DNA of 64,000 nt, taken from positions 22,623,345 through 22,687,344 of the forward strand of contig OX243814.1 of assembly GCA_945859605.1 (NCBI GenBank), in the 5' to 3' direction. Source of the stretch: Lumbricus rubellus. Lineage: Eukaryota > Annelida > Clitellata > Crassiclitellata > Lumbricidae. The position numbers and the translations under genes were made by a program. The notes below the pieces were generated by a model. That model was not told where the DNA came from. It worked only from the letters and a program-made list of their open reading frames with translations, and did not search any database. Every line of letters starts with the position of its first letter. Within the stretch, counting starts at the first letter, position 1. Below, one piece after another: positions 9,801 to 23,500 of the stretch.

Positions 9801-12800
9801 ATAGGGGCCAACTCTGCAAGGCCCATGAGTGCCCAGCACCAACAGAAATGGGCCATGCAAGGCCCATATATGCATGGGCACCATCAGAAATCAGCCAGCA
9901 AGAAGTATTAAATATAAGAGATTGTTTCCTTGTTGGCATTACTTATCTACTAGCTGTGGTACGTAGCATTTCCCATGAAATTTTGGATTTCCACTGCTCT
10001 CACCTCGCCCCACCCAGTCCGTCATGCACCCAGACACCTTCCTTATCCGCCCCACCCCTCCTCCGCCCCATCCAGCCACACCCTGCCTCACCCCACCTCG
10101 TTTCCACCCTGCCCTTACACTCTGTGGTATTCAGCGCTGCCCGGCAAATTTAAGCTTTTCGTCCCTACCCAGCACCACCCAAACCCCACTGTACCCCTCC
10201 CGGCCTGGTCATAATCTACACTCCACAGACGTTTGCCCGGAAAATTTTTGTTATGCACTGAGAGCGTCTATGAATATCTTAGTTAATTAATATGCGAGAA
10301 TCGACAATGACGTCAAGGTATGACATCTTGTGGACTGTCCTCTGCTCAGCAATGACGATGCTATAGTTAATGTCCAACTGTGAAATCGCTTCTTAAATCT
10401 GTAGGCACTTACAACCGCATCAAAATTTAAAATGTCTATAACTCGGAATTTAAAGTGAATTGAGAGCTGAAAATAGTCACGTTAACCTACAAATTTCCAT
10501 AAGAATGATATTTTAACAATTTCGTCAACTGAAATTCTGCCATTTCAGGGCCTTTAGAATGAAACCATATATGCAAACGCACAAAAAGACGGAAGTACTC
10601 AAACTTTCTGCCTTATACTGTCGTATATTAGATAAAATAACATTGCGTCTTTGATATATTTTTTATCTCAGTTAGTATGCCTTTCTATCTCACTCAAGTT
10701 TTACCCATCAGTGAGTCTAAACTCCCTTGTGTCCTCACAAAGCAGAAATCCTGTTAACTGAATCTGCTTCCGCCATTTTTTATTACCGACGTTTTCAATA
10801 ATATTGTTTCTTTATATAGTACATGCTCAATATTGTTCCTCACTGCTCAAGGGTCAGTGTCGCCCATTTTCTTATCTGCCAGCCATAAGAAATGCTGGAA
10901 GACCATGTGGTCTGTGTAAATGATGTCAGTTGGAAATCTCTATAATTATGTTATACATTTGTTTCAGGGGTCTGGGAACGGACAGCCAACAACCTTTGTC
11001 TGACTTCAGCCTACCATCACATATAGTTGAAAGGTTTGTTGTACTTAACTTTTGCGTTGAAATAGTTGTCTTTTGTTAAAGAGTATGAACGCAAATGTTA
11101 TCAAAGTGAATAAGTTTCTTTATTATCTGCAGTTTGGCTATGTTTGCTATTAGCTTTGTTATTATTATCTGTATCTATGAGTCACAACTTTCTGAAAATT
11201 AATTAGTGAGTAGTGGGAGGGTTCGTCAAGTCCGACCGTGTATCCCAATATATGTGCGAGGTCTTGCACTGGCTTCTTTTCCTGCAGCGCATCTCATTTA
11301 GGATTGCATCTTTGGTGTGGCGATGCTTATCAGGCTGGGCAGTGTGGGCACCCTCATTGTGTGTGAGCTTTGCCTTCCCCTTTCCACTTGCATAGGCCAC
11401 CGTGCACTGCGCTCTACTGTCCATGGTGACTTAATGGTTCCTTTCACTCGCTCTGCAACAGTGCAGAGGAATTTGTTCTCTGTGTCCAACAACCTGGAAT
11501 GGACTTCCCTTGACTGTGCGACACCTCCCAAGCTGTTCTCAATTTCACAAACTGTTGAAGACTGTTTTTTTCTCTTGCTCTCGGCCTGGAGCACCTCTGA
11601 GTAGCTACCTTGAAGGGGGTGCTATGTAAATTTTGATTGATTGATTGATTGAAGATAAACCTTTATGCATAAATGACTTGTAAATTTCTAGTTTTTTAAA
11701 CTCCCATTCTCACGTCTTACGTAATACGGACCTTCCACCATCTTCTCCAGCAATTGACCATACCGTAATAGCTGAGCTCTTGGCCCCTCCTTGCTCTCAA
11801 ACTGCTATCATGCAGCGGTGCTCTTTCTCAGTGGCTGGCCCTAGAACCTGGAATGGGCTCCCTGTTGCGCTAAGCCTTGTGCCTAGAGGTCACACCACTA
11901 TGTTTCTTTCTCACTTAAAAAACTGCCTTATTTAGCAGTTGTTGGACTGAGAGTGTCTCTGAGTAGATTACCTGGAAAGTGCGATATATAAAAAGTCAAT
12001 AATAATAATAATAGAACAGCTCAAAATTGTTGCTGGTCATGCTCCAAAGTTGACAGTTCTCAATGTCCAGCTGAGAGTGTTCTTGAAAGGTGTGCTAAAA
12101 TAATGACTGAAACTGCTGCAGCCATAGTTCTGGTGCAAGCAACAACAATGATTTTGTTTGAGCACCATTACGATTGTGAGAACTGAAGAGTATTTGAAAT
12201 CAGAAAGGACTACTGCGGTCACTCAGCCTATACGGCGTACGTGGCAATGCTGTGGCATAATCTTTGCTTCATATATAGTCCGAATAACCAGCATTGCAGC
12301 ACAAGGCTGTTTAATAACGTAAAAGCACTTCTACACAGACAGTCCAAATATCGAACGTGACCAATCATAGGCCATTTCAAACACTGGCCAATCACAGGCA
12401 ATGTGTCACCAAAGTCACCATCCCATTCTAAGGTGTCAACATGTGCATTTCGTTATGCAGGCAGGCAGTCACCGGAACTACTTTTGAAAATGCATCCTAA
12501 GCACTCAACCGAAACTCTTCTTACCTCCCTGTACAATAAACTTGTCTCTGCCATATCTCATCAACAAATCTCCTGCCTCTGCCTTCTTAATATTTAATTA
12601 CTCCAAAGACTATCTTCCTGGTTCAGCTTTACCGACACTGCTCTGCTCTCCTTTGGATTCAGTCCTATCGTTCCTCTTGCTCTTTCTCAGTCAAAACACC
12701 ATTGTTTTGGTGGAAACATCATCCCAATAATGCCCTCTCACTGGTGGTATTCCGCAAGGTTCTGTCCTCGGGCCCCTCTTGTTCATCCTCTACAGTCTAC

Positions 12801-14486
12801 ACCATTCCACTCAGCTCACTCATAAAAGCATCCACAGTCGACCATCATCTATATGCTGATGACACCCAATTATTCATCTCTTTCTCTCCAAGCAGTTTCT
12901 CTGACACCATAGATCAATGGGCTTACCCAAATCTCTTCCTGCATGACCTCAAATCTCCTGTGTCTAAACCTCTCTAAAACTGACTTCTTACTAATCCGAG
13001 AACAACTAAGAAAAATTCCCGATCCCTCTATTTTCTTCAGCATTCGACTGCATTCACCCAAACATTCACTAAAAAATTCTCCTGCGGCCTGCCTGCTTTT
13101 ACTTCTGCTTTCTAACCAGAACCTTAGCTTTTCCAACCATATTGCCCTTCTTTCTCGCACTTGTTTCATGCACATGACCTTTGCAGAATACTTGCTCGAC
13201 TTTAAAACTGAATCTACAACTGAATCTACAACTCCAATTTTTCATGAACTATGGATGTGGCATTACTGCAATGCACTTTTTCAACATAGGCATCACCCAA
13301 ATAAACCGCCTCCACTATGCCCTCACTCGTGCTGTCACCAAACCCCCAAACATCGCTACTTGACTCCTGTCCTAAAATCACTCCACTGGCTCAATGTTCC
13401 TGAACGAATAAAGTATAAAGTCTTTTCACTCGTCTTCAACACTCTTCAATCCTCTCAACTTTCCTTTCTCCATCAGTTGTTCACCATCCAACCGTTCCTT
13501 TCAACCCGTTCTTCTTCCACTGTGACTCTGCTCCGCCCTTCCGTCACCTCACCACCTAAATTTGCCAATTGCTCCATAGCCTTAGCTGTCTCACGTCTTT
13601 CGAACAATCTCCCCATCCCCAGTTTTAAGACAAATATCTTACCCACCTTACGAACTCACCCAAGCCTCACCTCTTACAATCTCTCTGCAGGTCTGTCACA
13701 CAACTTTAGGTGAAAACATTGCTTTTTCACAAATCCTATCCTGAGTCCTACCCCAGAGATGTATGATAATAAGGAGATACGCATGATTGACAATGACCTC
13801 ATACTAGAATGGATTGACTTAAAAGATCAACGTTTACTTGTTTGCCTCTTGCATTATCGTGTATGAGTCTGTACGACTATTTTAGACTTTCGCAATGACA
13901 GAGTTGGTATCACTTCATAGTATAAAGTTGAGGGTCATTCTCTATGCTTATAAGAATTATTATTTTTATTTCTTAGGTATACATTGCCATTTAAAGTTCC
14001 AGTTCATCATCAGAGTAGTCCGTGGACGTTGACCATTCCTGCTGATTCTGACCCTCTCAGACAGGGACTTCTACTGGAAATGATGAGGGTGACATGGACT
14101 GTTGCATGCCATGGTGGAAATTTGGAAACCACAATTAAGAGTGCTCTTAGTACGGAGAAAGGAGTTGGACCAAAGCTGTGAGTGTTCTGACATGCAGAAC
14201 TCTTTTTGTCTTATTTTTATGTATTTAGTATTGGAGTTGTGAATTGATTATTGTCATGTACATTTTATTATTATTATTATTATTATTTATTTTTTTATTT
14301 TTTAAAACTTTTTTAAAAACATTTTTTAAATATTTATTTTTTATATTTTATATATTTTTTAATTTAAATTTATTTTATTTTATTTTTTGCCCTGAGGTAC
14401 TTCATTCCCCCAGGGACTTATGGACTATTATTAACTGAAGAATGATCATCTGGTGGGTCAGGCCTCGTCTTCAGAGTGTGAGGCAA

Positions 14487-14517
<31 letters not shown>

Positions 14518-17500
14518 TTGTTTTCTGCCCTGAGGTACTTCATTCCCCCGGAACTTAGAGATTATTTTTATCTCTTGAATAAACCTTGTCTTCAGGTGCA
14601 AGGCAAAGTACCTTTGAAAGTGACCATGTTGTGCCATTGAATACAGATGGAACATTGAAAAAGAAAGATTGTCTAGTGTCTGATGTAGTCTGTAGGAGGG
14701 CCGTGGGTCGCTCCGTTCGTCACCAGGCTAATGGCATCATCTGGCGCACCCTCCTCAGAGCCTGATATTAGATGTAGAATAGATGCGGCTGCTAATTTCA
14801 CTCATGAAGTCTGAAGCTGAAGGCGTAAGCGGACCCAATGTTTCTATGGCTACCGGCTGAAAGATATAGGAAACGAACAGTCCTCTGTATTTACGTTCTT
14901 TGCGGATGTTCTTTGTCATAACCCTGACTTGCACTGATACAGGCCGACCAAACCATTGGGGTGGTTATGTACAAGATGGCACAAGTATGTGTGTGTGTGT
15001 GTGTACAATGGTTGCACCCCATGCCAAGTATTTTCTACCTGACCAAGGTGTAAGGATTGACCTGTCTGGCTCATTTCCATCAGATCTAGACTGACCACGA
15101 TGGTTCTTTTATACTTCAAATATCAGTGCACTGAGGAGGTTGCGCCAGATGATGTCATTAGCATGGTGAAGGCTATGACTCTCCTACAGATGAATTATTA
15201 TTAATGCTATTTTTTATTATTAATGGTTTAATTCATCACAATGTAATGTATCAATGTGACTTGTCATAAAAATTTATAAATAAACAAATTGATTTAAATT
15301 TTAAGAACCAGATAAAGTCTTTATTTTACATTAGCTGATTTTTTCCTATTTTTACTGTTCGTTTGTAGCTGTGGTCTCGAAATGACTGTGATGGATGGAA
15401 CATTGCTGTCGGCAAGCTATTTGCCATATGCTCTTCGCCAGTGCATCTTTTCTATGCAAAATGCAACTTCTCATGCTGCAGTGTCGCAAGGGATTTTACA
15501 AATGTCATCATACTTGGTTACATACGAGATAAATTATGTGGAAAAGTTGTTTTATTCTCTTCATTGGAGGGAAGCAATTTCAAAGTAAGCATTTCAGTTT
15601 TGAAAATTATACTAAATTAGAAATTTAATCTTTTTTTGTTCTAGGGTCTGATTAAGTTTAGGAATATATTTTGCAATTTGAGATCATGACTGCCTGTTCA
15701 CTTGTCTGTGAAGTCTGCAATCCCACTCCGATGCTCTGCGCGCATGTAGGAGAAAATTGTTACAAGGAGATACTTTATATGCCTTTTGGCCATCTGGTTC
15801 CACCACATCCTGCCCTTATTGGTCTTAATCGCAGACTTTGTACATGTTACATGATGAGCCATATATGCATCTTATCTCACTAGACTTCTCCTGTGCCTTT
15901 GATACGATTAGACACTCTTACTTATCTGAACAGAATAATGTGCTTAACGAATTGAATAATGTGCTTAAACCGAGTCTTACGCTCTGCAGCACGTTTAATT
16001 GGATAAATCCCTAAATTTGAACATGCATCCAGCTACATGTATTTGCTTGAGACATTACACTGACTTTCTACTCGGCAGCACATTTAATTTAGGATCACTG
16101 CTCTAGTTGGAGCAATGCAAGTTTGGTATTGCCCCAGACTGCTTACAAGAGCTTTGTTGCTCATGGATACCCACTACCCAAGGCTACCATCCCCATCGTT
16201 CTGCACAGAAGGGTTTGCTCTTGGTCCCATTCGCATTAACTGCAATGATGCAGAATAAAGCCTTTTCCGTAGTGGACCCAGTTGTCTGGATTGGGCTCCC
16301 ACAGAAGCTACGTCTACTTCCTGGGGTTATTACTGAAACATTTTTATTAAACTCAGGACTGTCCTTTTTTGCCGTGCTAGAGTTGAGAGCGCTTCTGAGT
16401 AGTCCCTTGAAGAAGCGCTATATAAATTCTTGATTGAATGAATGAATGAATGAATGTCTGTATGTCCCAGCAATGTCTGTTTCTTCGATAGTTTGTGTGG
16501 TGTTTAATTAGTGGAGTTTTGCTAACTCTTTCTTTCAGTATTGCCTTGTGTAACCATTTTGTTGCATTATGTTGATATGATACAGGTTTCTTTCACTGAC
16601 ACCTTGTTCTAAATCAGATGAGTTGCTCTTGTACGACATAGTTGAATTGTTGCAGTTGGTGATTTGCAACCATAGCAATATTCCTGTGGATGTAATGAAC
16701 TGGCTTGCTGACAAGATGCTCAGTCCAAAGGCAGCCTTTCAGACCTTGTTGTCTCAAAGTGATGCTGAACTTGAAATGGATCTTTCAGAATCATCTCTGA
16801 TGGCACGCAGGTATACATCTCAGTATCTTTTAGATACCTGTTAGAAAAGCGCTTCACACTAGCATTTTAAATTTATATTAAATATCACTTTGATTCTACT
16901 GTTATTCTGATACAAAATTCCAAAAGAATAATACGCTTGTTTGTGAAAAAAAGATGTTGTTGCCTGATAAGATCTCCACAGACTGTCTTTTGCAGATATA
17001 TAAAAAGCTGCCAATCCGCAATTGACTAATGATGTGTGAGGACCTGATCTGAAATGTGCTGAAGTCGACGAATGCAATCATGACAAGCGACACTTATTAA
17101 GAGAAGACTGTTGGACCCCATTACTGTATGCAGCCTATGGGGTTAACAACCAGCCTCTGAGGAAATTATGTTGCTGAAGACATTTTGTAGTATGCTGCTT
17201 TGCTAGCTATTACAGAATAGTTTTTCTTCGGCAAGTTTTCTGGCAAAAAATAAGCCTTTCACTATGTTAGTTGGCTCGCTTTCTTAAGTTGCATTGTGGC
17301 CACCATAATTATGAAGTGTTCACTCGTCTTCTCCACTCAAGATACCAATGAAGGTAGATTATTATTTTATAATAAATAATTACTATGGTAATTGAATTTT
17401 CTATTTGTCTGAAGAAAACTAAGTCGGAGCCTTCTGAAGTTTGCTGCTGCATTTGTTGGAAGATATCCATACAACCTGTCGGTCAAAAGCACTATCTTCC

Positions 17501-20500
17501 GATGTGTGCATGGTGATCTGGCAAAATACATTCTTGCCAAAATCAATCGAGCTGATACTGTGCAGTCATACAATCTGTCTTCACTTGAACTGACTTTGTC
17601 ATGCTTGATGCAGATCACAGCAAGGTATCATAACTTTTCTCATTTAATAGCTGTTAGCACAATTTGCTCAGTTAGATATTATGGATGATAGCAGATTAAG
17701 TTATGCACTTCCTTGCATTACTTTGCCTGCTGATAGTTTTGGCGAATTATATGTGGCATAACTTTTAATTTTAATTCCATTTCACCTGTTATGGGTGAAA
17801 ATGAAATATCTCAGCAACCACTGAAGATAACATTAAAATGTTGACATGAACTTTATAAATGAGTTCTCAATAAATATGCACGATATTTTTTGTTTGTAGT
17901 TGAAGGTGTATTTTCCTTTAGCAAGTTAAAATATATCCTGTAGCACATACTGAATAAATTGTAAGGGAAACAGTGGATTAGGTGAATGAAGGGATAAAGG
18001 TAGGGGGAAGGCTCTTAGATTTGTGGATGATCAAGCAATGTTGGCAAGTTGTCAGTTGTAGTCGTGTATGGATCGGAATCATGGACGATGAGGAAGGATG
18101 ATTAAGAAGATTGGAGGCCTTTGAAATGTTGATTTGGCGTAGAATGGAAAGAGTTAGCTGGAGGGAACACAAGACGAATGAAGAAATTCCACAATTTAGA
18201 TGGAAAGAATGGGTCGGATTATAGATCGGTAATTTGATAAGTTTTCATTGTCAAGATTTTCTTTTTTCAGAAGAGGGATGATGAGAGATTGCTTGAAGAC
18301 CATTTGAAAATTGCCAGTAGAGAGTAAAAGTTTGATTAATTTAGTGATATAGGAATGAGGATGGAGGTGCAGTCTTTTAGGAGAGCAGTGTTAACATTGT
18401 TTGTTTGGAAAACTTTAGCTTAAAAGGAATGACACCTCAGCATCAGAGGTGGATAGGAGAATTTGGAGAGACAGGAGGAGTAGGATTTGAAAGTGGAAAT
18501 TAATCAGTGCTGAAGGAGTGTGAATTAAGAAGAAAAGACTTCAGGTTTAAGCGATGGGAGGAGCTTTGGTCCGATAAGAATGAACAGAATGTATCCGCCG
18601 TAGAGGGGGAGGAAGATTTGCGATGAAGTAGAGAGTTGACAGCTGTGCAGAGATGTTGAGGGTTGGAGGAGCTGGAGTGGATGAGAAAGGATTTCTTTAT
18701 TGCAGCGATGAGTTTATGGTATCTGTTTGTGGCTGATTTGAGGTTGGAGAAGGCTTTTGCTCTGGATGCAGAGTCAATGGCGCCCTGGTAGAAGTGTTGA
18801 AGTCGTCTATGGAAGATTTAAAAACTTGGCGGTAGGAGATAAACCAAGGGTTAATGGCATGTGAGCTGTATGTGGTGATGAGCAGTGTGTGAATGTCAAG
18901 GAGATTGGAAAGAGTGGAATTGTAGCAAAACAGAAAGCCATAAAGGGAAGAGGGAGGATTAAGAACAAGTTGATTGCTGAGAATATCGTTGATAAAGGCC
19001 TGATCCTGTGTGATGGGAATTTTGAGTCGAAGGAAGGACTGATTAAGGGCTTAATTTCAAGGACAGCCATGATAAGGTAATGGTCAATTTTATTGAGAAC
19101 AGCAAAGTGATAATTAATGGAAAGGTTCCAACCTTGAAGTCTACTGGCGAGGTTGCTATGCAACTGTATGTATTGCACTCACAAATCCTGTGGATCCTTG
19201 TCTTTATAGGATCCAATGAAAGGCAGGAGAAAAAATCCCATTAACTCAGGGGTTTCCAATCTTTTTTGACTTGAAGACCACTTATTTAAGTTGCAGGACA
19301 CGAGGTACACTTTTTCTTAGTTGAAGAACATTAGGGGCCACAAGGCTAAAATTTAATTGACTAAAAGCATATTAAATTGTTATTATTGAATCAAAATAGA
19401 ATGTCTGATGTTTTTTATAGACATCAAAATAAAATAATTTGTAATATAAAATAATTTGTAATATAAAATAATTGTTCTATTGTGTTCCAATTGTCATTTT
19501 TTTCTTATATTTGTGTTAATTTCTTGAGAGATGAAGGCCATTTGTGTCAAGCGCGATCGAAAGCCGTCGCTTGTCGCTACACAGATACAGAGATATAGGC
19601 GAGTAAAGGCGAGAACGGTCAAAAATACGAAAAATGGTTTTATGGTGTATTATTATTTAAAAATATGTCTACTTTCAATATCTGCAATTAAAAATTTTGA
19701 ATTCAAATGCTTAGTGTTGAAAAAATGACTTTTACCGCATGTGGTGTCAAAATTTGCGTTGAATCAATCGCTCCATGAGCTATTTTCAAAGTTAAAATTC
19801 GCTACGAACGACAGAGCTATTATACGCCATATGGACTATTTCTTGTAGTCGTGTCTACCACATAATAAATTTTCCCTTCAATATGGTACTGAATGGTCCA
19901 TAAAAGCTGTTTCACTCGTTTAAATGAGCAGGTTTTGGTCAAAGTTTTAAGCATTCATTATTGCTTGCCTGACAACAAGGATGATTATTATTCAAGCCAC
20001 GCCTCCGACCCAGTTTTCTTAGAGTCTAATTGGCTGACGAGACATATCGCGACACTGACCTTCGATCGTGCGCATGCGAGCTAGCAATTCTTGGTCTCTC
20101 AACTTGTTGATGTTGCTCATTTTCTTTAGTTAGGCCTACTTTCGGAGAGAAACGTTATTTTTGCGTTTGTTTCGGAAAGAATTCGTATGAAAATTATTCA
20201 CACTAAGCTTAATTTACATTAGCCTAATGGAAAGTTAAATTTTGAAGCTGTTAAACTGTTCAAATAGTGATAGCCTAGGCAGGCCCTAATCGTAATCCTA
20301 GCCTTATCTCCAAGCTTCTAAAGTGCCATTCGAAAGCCAAGTGTGGAGCACCAGCTTATTCACGAGCGCTGCGTCAAGTCAAAAGGGTTGTCCGTAAGAG
20401 TAGTCCAAAGGTGGTCCGGGTCGAGTTACCATAGAAAATGAATTGATAAGACTGCCCGATGAACACGGGTTTTATTCAGCGAAGCGATAAAGATTCCGCC

Positions 20501-23500
20501 GACGATAGGAAACATGTGGTCTATTGTCTAAGTGAGTACATAATTAGAATTCTTTATAACATTTGAAAGAGTCTCGTATTTAAGTCAGTTCTGTTTATCG
20601 GACCCAACGTATTCCATTCATGCCTGCTTGTCGAGTCAACAAATCGCGAACAATTAGCCTATATCGTAGGTCCCTTCACTCTTCGATATCAAAGCCTTAT
20701 TTCTTTGACCAGCGGCTCATTAGCCTAATAAGCCTCCTACTCGAGTCAACAAATCGCGAACAAATGTATCATCAGTCACAATGTTTGCATAAATTTAATC
20801 AAATCAAGAATGGGGTGTAGTCGGCTACCATATTCGAGCTTACCTTGAAGGACATTGTTAATTATTTGTTTGTGTTAGGCTATTTAAGACTCATACATCG
20901 TCGGTCGGTCAAAATGAAACGTCGATCTGTCCCGCCTGCGCGTTAGATGCGTTGTTTGCATTAGTTTCATTAGTTCAATTCAGCAGTAGATTGTATTTCT
21001 ATCACAGTTTTGAAAGTAGTAGTTCGATTTTCATGCCGTTTGATGTATTCGATACAGGATATAGCCATGCATTGACCAGCAAAATTGCAGAAGAATAAAT
21101 TAATGGTTACTAAGGACTTAACCGACACAAATGTTCCGAAACTTTAAGCTCGATTTTCTCAATTGTAATGATTTAGCAAATTGCAGATTCAAATGAGTAT
21201 AACTTCAGTTAGAAATAAGATATTTTCATTCTGTAAAAAGTATTTTGAAGACAAATATCTGTAGAATATGAATAAATAAAAAGGTCCATAACCGTCATGT
21301 GACGGGAAATCATCCCCCCCGTCACATTTTTCAAGGTCTGGCGGGCCACTTTTGCCCCGCGGGTCACGGGTTGGGAACCACTGCATTAACTGTTATGGAA
21401 AACAATTAACGCCTGCAGGTCAGCGGCCATATTGGTTGTTTATCAGACCACTCCGTCATTTCAACGAATTATTTCAACTTTATGTAGAATTCGCACAGTA
21501 ATTTCACAAACGTTGGAGTTTACTGGTTCTGGGTTCGTGTACCGAACTTATTCGTCGGGTTCGTCAGGGATTTTGCGTTGGAAAGGATTTTGTTCGCAAG
21601 TCGTCTTGTGTCGTCCACGTGTTGACGTTAGACGCCATCGTGATGCACCGGTGTAAAGTCATCATCATCAAGACCGTGCGTCTTCACCGCTGTTGTCTGG
21701 TGTTTAACATCTCGCCGAAGGTCGGTTCATGCAGGTCAGTGGAGTTAACTCGATCGGTTGTTGTCTATGATGGCGTTCAAAACTACCGACCGACAAGCGA
21801 CAAATGCTTTCTACTGTGCAACCTTTGTGCCCGACGATAGACCGGACACGCGCGTCATCTTCTACCAGCGAGGAGCTTCAGTTTCGTCAGCGTTTCGTGT
21901 TTTCGAGCCCTGTCATCTGTCGCCGCTCTACTCTATCGACGCAACCTGTACCAGAGACTCTGAACATTCCACCATCAGAAGGCTGTCGACGGGATTCCGT
22001 TGGATGATTCTACGTGTTTGCGGGGGATCGCCACTGATGACTGTTTCCGGCTCACTGTGACTTATTTTGCTAATTGATGAAATTTTCTTGTTGTTATGAC
22101 AATTAACATCACTTCGGCCAGTAAGCGCAGAGAGCGCCTCTGAGTGGATTTCTTGAAGAGGCGCTTTATAAATACTCGGAATAAAGTAAAAAACAACTTA
22201 ATATCGTATATAAACATCAGTGGAATTTAGAATTTTAGAATCATTAGAAACTAGAAAGCATTCAGCATTTTCATTCATTAAAATTTTTAATTGAAAGTAA
22301 ATAGGCTAGTTTAACCTCAGCATATTTTAATTTTAACGGTACTCACATAGAGGCCTATGACGATTGCATAGTGTGTCGCCAAATTTCTTTGTAAGTTTGG
22401 GTGTGTCCCAGGCAGAAAAAAGTTACGAACCTCTGATCCAAATTATTGCTGCACTGGAATGCATTGGACGATCAACAAAGCCTGTTTGATTTCCGTTAGA
22501 CTTCCTTCCTTCCATTTAAGAATCCTTCCTTTAAAATATTTTATGCTGGATTATCTAAAGACTACTCCAGTGCTCCTACCAAAATGGGATAATGCTTGAT
22601 TATTATGTGATTTAATTTTTTACCATAATTGGTGATGGAGAGTCTTTCTATTGATTAATGATGTTACATTCTTTCTCAGATTACTTGTGTCTCCTCTGTA
22701 CTTCCTACAGCAGTGCTGTCCAACGTGCGGCCCACGGGCCACATGCGGCCCTCGAGGTGATTTCAAGTGGCCCGCCCTGGCTCACAAAATTTGTGCACTT
22801 TGTGTAAAATTAAGTAAACTTTAGTAAAGGATAAAGTCACTGGTCGACTTGAACATTTATTTTTGTTACTGATTTTTTGCCAAAAATTGACTGGGCGATG
22901 TAATGAAGCTGTGTCTGGGCGACGGAACTGAGTGCAATGAAGGGATAAACGCCACCTTGAACATTTTGGTGCTCAACTATTGTGAAGCATGGCAATCGTC
23001 GATTGTGTAGTCTACAATCTACATGCTATAATTAACTATTATTATTCCTGTGAGACTTGTCGAACTCTGCTCAAGACTTTCCTCTTTGGCCATTCCTGAG
23101 TCGGGAGCATCTCTGAATAGTTATTTTGAACCGGCAGTATATAAATTTCATATATCAGTAGCTAGATTGATAGACTATAGGCCTATGGTCATTCCATATT
23201 AAATTCCAATATTCGTTTCAATGTTAATATAGTATATTATAAATCAGTTTTAATCGAAGGAAGATTGGAGGGAAAGAGGTGCAGAGGAAGACCTAGACAA
23301 AAACTGCTAAATGGAAGAGGGATACAAAAAACTTAAGGACATGGCACAACAGCGTGAAACGTGGAGAAATTGGACGTTTGGACCTGCCGCTTGGCAGAGA
23401 ACCTAAAGAAGAAGAAGAAGAAATTAATTTTAGCCTCTGCTTTTGAGTCTACTGTTGCGGCCCTCGACGTCAAGAATCTTGCTTTTGCGGCCCATGGTAC

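Noticed and set aside
9782..10290. Overlapping proline-rich frames on the + strand
   Set aside because: C-rich simple sequence; no start context, domain or splice support.
14244..14438. Ile/Leu/Phe-rich frame resembling a membrane protein
   Set aside because: It is translated TTA and AT-rich repeat sequence, not a gene.
14916..15119. Antisense frame considered as a host exon
   Set aside because: The recognisable residues match the REL-type LINE at 58600-61210, so it is a LINE fragment.
18807..19178. 123-codon antisense frame as a host gene
   Set aside because: It is continuous with decayed CR1/L2 linker sequence on the same strand and lacks its own features.
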